From the NCBI GenBank assembly GCA_945865525.1, contig CAMBDY010000007.1, positions 1 to 64,000 of the forward strand: a stretch of 64,000 nucleotides of DNA, given 5' to 3'. The notes below the pieces were generated by a model. The model saw only the letters and a program-made list of their open reading frames with translations. It was not told the DNA's origin and did no database searches. The stretch comes from Nitrospira lenta (GTDB lineage Bacteria; Nitrospirota; Nitrospiria; Nitrospirales; Nitrospiraceae). Shown one piece after another: positions 57,547 to 64,000 of the stretch (its first letter is position 1; every line of letters begins with the position of its first letter). Made by a program: the position numbers and the translations under genes.

Positions 57547-57682
57547 GGATAGGTAACCCGGAGAGTTCCTCGTGCTCACGGAATGCGCGTACTGAGAAGG
57601 GCCTCGTTGGACGCGCGCAGTTAGGGACTCGCCTGACGACCTGTTAGGCAAAGAGACGAATCAGAGTCAATTCGGGTAGGGA

Positions 57683-58174
57683 ATGGATCAACCATTGTCA
57701 GACGATCAGCGTCAGGCGAAGAGCATCCGTCGGTTCACCACCTGCGTCTCTCTTATCCTGATGACGCTCTGCAATGTGATTGTGCTGGTTGGGTTATGGA
57801 TTAGCGGAATCAACCTCGATGAACTGGCATCCACCCCCGATGCATTCAACTCCAAGCGGGATATTTGCTTGCGGCTTAGATGGCAGCCCGTCACAGGGGT
57901 ATCTGACCCGGTGCCCCTCTGCGCGGAATGGATCAATCTCTCCGATCCGTCAGGCCAGACCCATCAGATTCAACGAGAAATCACGCTTCGGCAGGGGCCG
58001 GCCGGGCAGTATTATGCGAATCAGAGGATTTACGCCGACTATCAGTTGCTCATATTGGTGCTGTTTGTAATGGCGGTGATCGCGTTAGGGCTGGCAGCAA
58101 AGTGGTATTTAGTCAGCCGGTATCGGCGGCGCCTCGAATCCGCCGCTGGCCCTGGGGCCTCACTCGTACATTAA
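57683..58174 (+). CDS. Small two-helix membrane hypothetical
   Basis: A 163-residue protein with one membrane helix near the N-terminus (about 21-42, VSLILMTLCNVIVLVGLWISG) and one near the C-terminus (about 122-142, LLILVLFVMAVIALGLAAKWYL). Between them a roughly 75-residue loop, probably periplasmic, holds two cysteines (59 and 76 approx.). No family is recognised. It sits 137 bases after glyS and 30 bases before ppdK and shares their direction. Confidence 0.7.
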   Translation: MDQPLSDDQRQAKSIRRFTTCVSLILMTLCNVIVLVGLWISGINLDELASTPDAFNSKRDICLRLRWQPVTGVSDPVPLCAEWINLSDPSGQTHQIQREITLRQGPAGQYYANQRIYADYQLLILVLFVMAVIALGLAAKWYLVSRYRRRLESAAGPGASLVH

Positions 58175-58203
58175 ACTGAATTTAACGCGAAGGAGAGGGG
58201 AGC

Positions 58204-61032
58204 GTGGCAAAGAAATACGTGTACTACTTTGGCGACGGCAAAGCCGAAGGCGCATCTAATATGAAAGAGCTGCTAGGTGGAAAAGGTGCTGGGCTTGCCG
58301 AAATGACGAACCTTGGCATCTCCGTTCCGCCCGGCTTCACGATTTCCACCGAAGCCTGCGTTGAATATTACAGAAACGGAAAGAAATATCCGCCCGGGAT
58401 GTGGGACGATGCGCTGAAGTCGCTCAAGCGGATTGAGCGGTCGATGGGCATGGGGTTTGGCGATCCTGAACGGCCTCTATTGGTCTCAGTCCGCTCCGGC
58501 GCCAGGGCCTCAATGCCTGGCATGATGGACACGGTGCTGAATGTCGGTTTGACGACTAAAACGGTCGAGGGACTGGCGGTCAAAACCCGTAACGACCGCT
58601 TTGCGCAAGACAGTTATCGGCGTTTCGTCGCAATGTATGGCAGCATCGTGATGGGTGTACCACGTGAGCATTTCGAAGCGATTCTTAAGCATAAGAAGGC
58701 TAAAGTCGGTGTAGCGCATGAGACCCATCTCGATGCACGGCATCTGCGGGAGCTAGTGGCCAGCTTCAAGGCACTCGTTAAGGAAGAAACCAAAAAAGAG
58801 TTTCCCGATGAGCCACTGGAGCAGCTGCGTTTGGCCGTGAACGCCGTCTTTTCGTCCTGGTTTGGCGCGCGGGCTGTGACCTATCGACGCCTCTACGGGA
58901 TTCCCGATTCGTGGGGCACGGCTATCAATGTGGTCGCGATGGTCTTTGGAAACATGGGAGAGACGAGCGGGACGGGGGTGGCTTTTACGCGCGATCCGGC
59001 ATCCGGCAACAAGAACTTTTTTGGTGAGTGCTTAATGAACGCCCAGGGCGAGGATGTCGTTGCTGGTATCAGGACGCCGCTTCCAGTGAATGCCCTCGCA
59101 AAGAATGTACCTGAGGCCTACAAGGAATTGGAGCACACCTATAAGAAACTCGAAAAGCATTACCGAGATATGCTTGATTTAGAGTTCACGATTCAAGAGG
59201 GCAAGCTCTACATGCTGCAGACTAGAGTCGGCAAACGGACTGGCATTGCGGCTGTGAAGATTGCCGTCGATATGGTCCGGGAAGGCCTGATCTCGAAGAA
59301 AGAAGCGGTCCAGCGGATTGGGCCTGAGCAATTGTCGCAATATCTCTATCCAATTTTTGATACGAAAGAAGAGTCGAAGTCCAATCCCCTAGGGAAGGGC
59401 CTTCCAGCTGGTCCTGGTGCAGCCGCTGGGAAGATCGCCCTCACGCCGGATAAGGCTGTCGAGATGAAAGCAAATGGGGTCCGCGTCGTGTTGGTCCGAC
59501 AGGAGACGAGCCCAGACGATATTCATGGCATGAACGCTGCGGCTGGATTTTTGACGGCGCGGGGTGGAATGACGTCTCACGCCGCGGTGGTCGCGCGGCA
59601 AATGGGTAAGGTCTGCGTGGCCGGCTGCGACGCGGTGGAGGTGTTGGACGACGAGTCCGTCCGTATTGGGGCCAAGGTGTTCCGCGAGGGAGATTATCTC
59701 TCGATCAACGGTTCCACCGGTAATGTGTATGAGGGGGACCTGCCCGTCGTCGAATCTGAAATTATTCAAGTCATTCAGGGGAAGCTAAATGCGAAGAAGT
59801 CGGACAAGTACCAGCGGTTCGCCTTGATTCTCTCTTGGGCCGATAGTGTGCGGACGATGCGCGTTCGCGCCAATGCGGATGTCCCAGACCAGGCGAAAAT
59901 TGCGCGAGGCTTTGGCGCCGAAGGGATCGGACTCTGCCGGACAGAACATATGTTCTTTGCTGAGGATCGCATTACGATCATGCAGAAGATGATCTTGGCA
60001 CGAACCAAAGAGGAACGGGAAAAGTTTCTTGACCAGCTCCTACCGCTGCAAAAACAGGACTTCATTGGGCTTTATCGCGAGATGGCCGGGTTCCCAGTGA
60101 CCATTCGACTGCTCGATCCGCCGTTGCATGAGTTTCTGCCGAAGCGTGAAGACTTAATGGTAGAGATTGCGCAACTGGAACTGACCGGGCGCGACGGAGC
60201 TAGGCTGGAAGAGAAGCGCCGTCTGTTGGCCCGCGTGGAAGAGCTCCATGAGTTCAATCCTATGCTTGGACTCCGCGGGTGCCGGCTTGGTATTACGATG
60301 CCGGAGATTACCCGTATGCAGGCGAGGGCGATCATGGAGGCGGCTTGCGAGCTGGCTAAGGAAAGAAAAAAGATCGTTCCTGAGATCATGATTCCGTTGG
60401 TGGGGATGGTATCCGAAATGAAGGCGCAAAAGGATTTGATTCGAGAGGTGGCACAGGAGACGATGAAGCGGTACAACGTGAAGCTCTCATATCTCGTAGG
60501 GACGATGATCGAGCTGCCACGCGCCGCCGTGACAGCGGATCGTATTGCGACCGACGCGGAGTTCTTTTCCTTCGGCACGAACGATCTCACTCAGACCACG
60601 TTCGGTTTTTCCCGCGACGATGCGGCGAAGTTCATCGATTTTTATCGCACCGCTAATATTATGGATGCGGACCCCTTTGCGACGCTCGATCGGGAAGGGG
60701 TCGGGGCCTTAATGAAGCAGGCTATTGTCGGAGGCCGAAAGACCCGCCCTGGGATCAAGCTTGGCATCTGTGGTGAGCATGGGGGCGACCCCAGTTCCGT
60801 GGAGTTCTGCCATCAGCTCGGCTTGGACTATGTGAGTTGCTCGCCCTATCGCGTCGCCATTGCGCGGTTGGCTGCGGCTCATGCGGCCTTGGCCGAAGAG
60901 GGTGCAAACAGTGTTGCTCCCACGCGTAAGCAGTCAGGGGCTCGTGCAAAGGCGACGAAAACTACGAAGGCAACAACCAAGACGAAGTCGGCTCCTCGCA
61001 GCCGATCGCGTATCACACGCAAGGAACGGTGA
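58204..61032 (+). CDS. ppdK: Pyruvate phosphate dikinase
   Basis: PpdK interconverts pyruvate, ATP and Pi with phosphoenolpyruvate, AMP and PPi, a gluconeogenic step useful to autotrophs. The ATP-grasp domain begins FGDGKAEGASNMKELLGGKG; the phosphohistidine domain has GGMTSHAAVVARQMGK near residue 460; the C-terminal barrel has FGTNDLTQTTFGFSRDD and the catalytic cysteine region GICGEHGGDP. It starts at GTG 58204 after GGAGAGGGGAGC. The protein has 942 residues, about 50 more than usual, because of a Lys/Arg/Thr-rich tail (about 905-942). It overlaps ribD by four bases. Confidence 0.95.
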   Translation: MAKKYVYYFGDGKAEGASNMKELLGGKGAGLAEMTNLGISVPPGFTISTEACVEYYRNGKKYPPGMWDDALKSLKRIERSMGMGFGDPERPLLVSVRSGARASMPGMMDTVLNVGLTTKTVEGLAVKTRNDRFAQDSYRRFVAMYGSIVMGVPREHFEAILKHKKAKVGVAHETHLDARHLRELVASFKALVKEETKKEFPDEPLEQLRLAVNAVFSSWFGARAVTYRRLYGIPDSWGTAINVVAMVFGNMGETSGTGVAFTRDPASGNKNFFGECLMNAQGEDVVAGIRTPLPVNALAKNVPEAYKELEHTYKKLEKHYRDMLDLEFTIQEGKLYMLQTRVGKRTGIAAVKIAVDMVREGLISKKEAVQRIGPEQLSQYLYPIFDTKEESKSNPLGKGLPAGPGAAAGKIALTPDKAVEMKANGVRVVLVRQETSPDDIHGMNAAAGFLTARGGMTSHAAVVARQMGKVCVAGCDAVEVLDDESVRIGAKVFREGDYLSINGSTGNVYEGDLPVVESEIIQVIQGKLNAKKSDKYQRFALILSWADSVRTMRVRANADVPDQAKIARGFGAEGIGLCRTEHMFFAEDRITIMQKMILARTKEEREKFLDQLLPLQKQDFIGLYREMAGFPVTIRLLDPPLHEFLPKREDLMVEIAQLELTGRDGARLEEKRRLLARVEELHEFNPMLGLRGCRLGITMPEITRMQARAIMEAACELAKERKKIVPEIMIPLVGMVSEMKAQKDLIREVAQETMKRYNVKLSYLVGTMIELPRAAVTADRIATDAEFFSFGTNDLTQTTFGFSRDDAAKFIDFYRTANIMDADPFATLDREGVGALMKQAIVGGRKTRPGIKLGICGEHGGDPSSVEFCHQLGLDYVSCSPYRVAIARLAAAHAALAEEGANSVAPTRKQSGARAKATKTTKATTKTKSAPRSRSRITRKER

Positions 61033-62147
61033 CTGTCACCACTACGCACCTCCACTTCATGACTCTGGCGCTTCGTCTCGCAGCGAAGGGCCGAGGTAAG
61101 ACAAGTCCGAATCCCATGGTCGGTTCCCTTGTGGTTAAGAACGGTGGGATCGTTGGCCGCGGGTATCACCACGGGCCCGGGCAACCCCACGCAGAAATTC
61201 TTGCCCTGAAGCAAGCAGGGCTCCACGCCAAGGGCGCGACCCTCTACGTTACGCTCGAACCCTGTTGCCATCTCCTGAAGCGGACCCCTCCGTGTGTGCC
61301 GGATATCATTGCGTCAGGGGTCAAAGAGGTGGTGGTAGCGATGACCGATCCCAATCCTTTGGTGAAGGGGCGTGGTATCGCCGCCTTGCGTAAGGCTGGC
61401 CTTATTGTGACGACCGGGATTGCGCAAGAGGGCGTAGCGGAGTTGAATCGCGCCTATCTCCATTGGGTGACGACAGGTCGTCCCTATGTGATTCTTAAGG
61501 CTGGTATGACGTTGGACGGAAAGGTGGCGACGGCGCAGGGGGAATCGCGATGGATCACTGGGCCGCTCGCGAGACGCCATGCCCACTGGCTGCGGAGTCA
61601 GGTGGATGCAGTGCTCGTCGGGGTCGGCACGGTGCTCAAAGATAATCCCTCGTTGACTGCGCGACTGTCGGATCGTCCACTCAAGCTGGCGCCGGAGCAA
61701 CCGTTGCGTGTTGTGCTCGATAGCCAACTCAGGACGAAGCCGAAGGCGAAGGTCTGTGCCGGGCAAGATGTGGCGAAGACTTTGATTGCGACCACGAACC
61801 GTGCGTCAGGCGCACGTCGCCGACTGCTCGAACTAGCAGGGGCGGAAGTCGTCTGTCTTGCGGGACAGAGCGGGCAGGTGTCGTTTTTGGCTCTGTTGAG
61901 GGTCTTGGGCAAGCGAGGTATCACCTCCCTACTCATCGAGGGAGGTAGCACCGTGAATGCGGCAGTGTTACGGGCCAAGCTGGTCAATCATGTGTTGCTC
62001 TATCTCGCGCCGACTCTGATGGGAGGGCAGGATGCCAAGGCCATGATCGGCGGCCGTAGCCCAAAACGTTTGGCTCAGGCATTGTCTTTACATCACGTCA
62101 TGGTCCACCGTATCGGGGACGATTTGGTTGTGGAGGGAGATTTGTGA
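61029..62147 (+). CDS. ribD: Riboflavin biosynthesis protein RibD
   Basis: A bifunctional enzyme: the N-terminal deaminase (zinc ligands H54, C79 and C89 in PHAEILAL and EPCCHLLKRTPPC) is followed by the C-terminal pyrimidine reductase (GMTLDGKVAT, LVGVGTVLKDNPSLTAR, LLIEGGSTVNAAVL). It acts after GTP cyclohydrolase II in riboflavin synthesis. It has 372 residues, the normal length. The start GTG 61029 overlaps the ppdK stop. No other rib gene is seen after it. Confidence 0.94.
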   Translation: MTVTTTHLHFMTLALRLAAKGRGKTSPNPMVGSLVVKNGGIVGRGYHHGPGQPHAEILALKQAGLHAKGATLYVTLEPCCHLLKRTPPCVPDIIASGVKEVVVAMTDPNPLVKGRGIAALRKAGLIVTTGIAQEGVAELNRAYLHWVTTGRPYVILKAGMTLDGKVATAQGESRWITGPLARRHAHWLRSQVDAVLVGVGTVLKDNPSLTARLSDRPLKLAPEQPLRVVLDSQLRTKPKAKVCAGQDVAKTLIATTNRASGARRRLLELAGAEVVCLAGQSGQVSFLALLRVLGKRGITSLLIEGGSTVNAAVLRAKLVNHVLLYLAPTLMGGQDAKAMIGGRSPKRLAQALSLHHVMVHRIGDDLVVEGDL

Positions 62148-62328
62148 CGAGTCGGCTCTGCCCAGAGCGTTCCTACGCTACCCTTGGTGCCTCTCGCGGC
62201 CGACTTGGATGCTGCGTTGTATTTTACTGGGCCAGTGGATTTTGAAAACTTACAATGCGATCTGTTGTGCGTCTCTTCTAGCAGTCGGTTAACGATGATT
62301 CGTTGATGTTACCGCAGACTTTGATCCA

Positions 62329-63168
62329 TTGCTGTGCTCGATCCATCCACCAATGATCTTCAAAGGGCGTTGTTTGCCAAAATCCTACTGTCTGTGGTTG
62401 GCCGTCGTGCTGTGGCTGAGTACGGACGGTTACGTCCTCGCCGCGCAAGTGGAAATCTGTTCCTTGCCAGCCCAGCTTGCAGGGGTAGCCTTCCCAGTGG
62501 AACTGGTTGAGGCGGACTGGCTGTGCCGGATGCAGCCGATCGTCAGCAACTATACAACGGCGAATAAGCTCGGCCCGCTGCGCACTCCGCTGTCTGAATC
62601 GGTCTACTCTCATCTCTTGGACCATCCGCCCATGACCGCATCCCTCATGAATCGCCTCGGTCTCGCACCCTATCAATCGGAGCCACGGGGTCCCCTACGC
62701 TATTGGGGTAATGATGGCGAGGGGACAGAGGGGATCGTCCAGCTCGTCTATCAGGACCGCGCGAACCGAATTTATTACTTAGAAGGATCGCATCAGAGCC
62801 ACTTTCTCCCGCGCATTACTGGAAAGGCCGTGGTGTTGCTCAGGATGAATCAGGTGACGGACTCGAGTGGGGTAGAGGCGATGGAGAGCACGTTCGTCTA
62901 CTACACGAGATTAGACAGCCGTCTCCTCTCAGGAATCGCCTCGCTGCTTCGGCCCCTTGTGGGCAGTATGGTAACCAGGAAGCTAGAGCGGGGTGTCGAT
63001 TCCGTCAATCGCTTGAGTCAGGCGATGAGGCAGCAGCCCGATCGAGTCATATCTGAAGCGGCAAAACCACCGGCCTTATCTTCCGACGAGACAGTCTTCT
63101 TGAAGGAGGCACTGCAGGCTCTTCGTCATTTAGGAAGGGCCACACCATCGAAGGTGGTGGCGCCATGA
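62329..63168 (+). CDS. Exported hypothetical protein
   Basis: A 279-residue protein (or 271 from ATG 62353, MIFKGRC) with a signal peptide ending near GYVLAAQ. No family is recognised. The mature part has mixed strands (PLRYWGNDGEGTEGIVQLVYQD, TGKAVVLLRMNQ) and a charged helical tail. Two or three cysteines lie in the first 70 residues. It overlaps the following MFS gene by four bases (ATGA), so a functional link with that transporter is possible. Confidence 0.72.
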   Translation: MLCSIHPPMIFKGRCLPKSYCLWLAVVLWLSTDGYVLAAQVEICSLPAQLAGVAFPVELVEADWLCRMQPIVSNYTTANKLGPLRTPLSESVYSHLLDHPPMTASLMNRLGLAPYQSEPRGPLRYWGNDGEGTEGIVQLVYQDRANRIYYLEGSHQSHFLPRITGKAVVLLRMNQVTDSSGVEAMESTFVYYTRLDSRLLSGIASLLRPLVGSMVTRKLERGVDSVNRLSQAMRQQPDRVISEAAKPPALSSDETVFLKEALQALRHLGRATPSKVVAP

Positions 63169-64000
63169 CGACCTCACGTAGCTTCACCTTGCTCTGCACC
63201 GTCGGCGTCTTCTGCTTTATCAGCTACAACATGGTCCGGATGCCGGTGCTGGCTTTGTTTGCAGAATCGCTAGGGGCTAGTCCTGAACGGATTGGGCTCA
63301 TTCTGTCGGTCTCGACCCTCACCGGGGTGTTTCTTAAATTGCCGTCCGGGGCGCTATCCGACATCTATGGACGGCGCTATCTCTTGCGGATCGGCGTGGT
63401 TGCCTTCGGGCTCCCGCCATTTCTCTATCCTTGGATAACCGATCTCGATGTCTTGACCACCTTGCGCATGTTTCACGGGCTAGCCACCGCCATCTTTGCC
63501 CCGAGCGCTCTGGCGACCGTGGCAGATCTCTATCGTGAACGGCGAGGCGCTGCGCTCGGCACCTACACGGCCTCGACACAATTTGGGGCCTTGCTGGGCC
63601 CCTTCATCGGTGGCTATCTCATCTATGCATCGGGATTCTCTATGGCCTTCTTGACGGCAGGCCTCTTCGGCTGTATCGCCATCGTGATTTTCTATAGCCT
63701 ACATCTTACGCCGCCTCCCCCGCGTGTGCAGGAGAAGGGGATGGCCCCGTTGCTGGCAGAGATGTGGAAGGGCTTCCAAGTGGTGGTTAAGAATCGCAAG
63801 CTCCTCGTCACCAGCGCAACAGACGCGGCCAAGATGATGGCGAACGGGGCCTTGATGGCCTTTCTTCCGCTTTATGGCATTTCGGTGGGATTGAATCCTG
63901 GAGAAATCGGGTTGCTCTTCACGGTACAAGCCCTTACGTCGCTGGTGTCCAAGCCGATCATGGGGCGGGTGTCCGATCGCGTTGGGCGGCAGCCGCTCAT
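63165..64000 (+). CDS. MFS transporter, 3' end outside the window
   Basis: A major facilitator starting at ATG 63165, overlapping the previous stop (ATGA), and open to the end of the window. It shows about eight membrane segments in 278 visible residues, motif A as GALSDIYGRRYLLR between segments 2 and 3 and again as GRVSDRVGRQP after segment 8. Drug/proton antiporters of the 12-segment type share this pattern; the substrate is unknown. The true end cannot be seen. Confidence 0.88.
   Translation, partial: MTTSRSFTLLCTVGVFCFISYNMVRMPVLALFAESLGASPERIGLILSVSTLTGVFLKLPSGALSDIYGRRYLLRIGVVAFGLPPFLYPWITDLDVLTTLRMFHGLATAIFAPSALATVADLYRERRGAALGTYTASTQFGALLGPFIGGYLIYASGFSMAFLTAGLFGCIAIVIFYSLHLTPPPPRVQEKGMAPLLAEMWKGFQVVVKNRKLLVTSATDAAKMMANGALMAFLPLYGISVGLNPGEIGLLFTVQALTSLVSKPIMGRVSDRVGRQPL

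Overview
The window looks like a chromosomal stretch from a Gram-negative, outer-membrane bacterium, most likely a Nitrospira-type member of the Nitrospirota. This rests on remembered protein resemblance, a fairly high G+C content with frequent GTG and TTG starts, Kdo and heptose genes, a pyruvate phosphate dikinase, a two-[4Fe-4S] succinate dehydrogenase-like iron-sulfur subunit with a CCG-domain protein nearby, and several hypothetical proteins of a Nitrospira kind. No database search was possible, so the genus is an inference. I found no rRNA, tRNA, CRISPR array, phage or complete insertion sequence.

Layout. 1-588: AT-rich, gene-poor end with a 9-bp inverted repeat. 589-5582: UDP-glucuronate decarboxylase, proA and two uncharacterised genes. 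5603-16091: a pyrimidine operon (pyrR-pyrB-pyrC-DUF4149-carA-sppA-M48 peptidase-carB-greA). It is preceded by a consensus promoter, a PyrR-type RNA hairpin, a 30-codon leader ORF and an intrinsic terminator lying inside that ORF. 16215-17603: bioA on the minus strand. 17699-25700: a consensus promoter driving lepA-lepB-hldE(kinase)-kdsB-pyrG-kdsA-kdsD, which joins translation, secretion, CTP supply and LPS inner-core sugar synthesis. 25701-27194: a small repeat, pgsA and plsY (phospholipid synthesis). 27195-28163: mostly non-coding, with two tiny peptide genes and two related hairpins on the minus strand.

28164-38256: a Tim44-like membrane protein on the minus strand, then a plus-strand cluster. 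The cluster holds a small helical protein, an orphan MutL/GlmL-like ASKHA ATPase, a lipoyl/KOW-like protein, a DUF6754-like protein, three further membrane proteins and a divergent Memo-family protein. This is the best candidate for an undescribed system. 38387-50348: peptidyl-prolyl isomerase, MFS transporter, a very large AsmA-like protein, M24 peptidase, an SdhB-like iron-sulfur protein, a TPR/2-oxoglutarate-oxygenase fusion, a CCG-domain protein, a cupin and a periplasmic protein with cupredoxin-like ligands. 50837-54131: transketolase, a TauE/SafE permease and an Rrf2 regulator on the minus strand. 54400-64000: glyQ, glyS, a small membrane protein, ppdK with a basic tail, ribD, an exported hypothetical and an MFS transporter cut by the window end.

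How the parts work together: the pyr operon and pyrG supply UTP and CTP; CTP feeds CMP-Kdo (KdsB) and CDP-diacylglycerol chemistry (PgsA); Kdo and heptose enzymes, AsmA, LepB and SppA serve the envelope; PpdK, transketolase and the Sdh-like proteins belong to central carbon metabolism. Several intergenic spacers between about 29.5 and 45.1 kb are built from short-word repeats forming imperfect hairpins.
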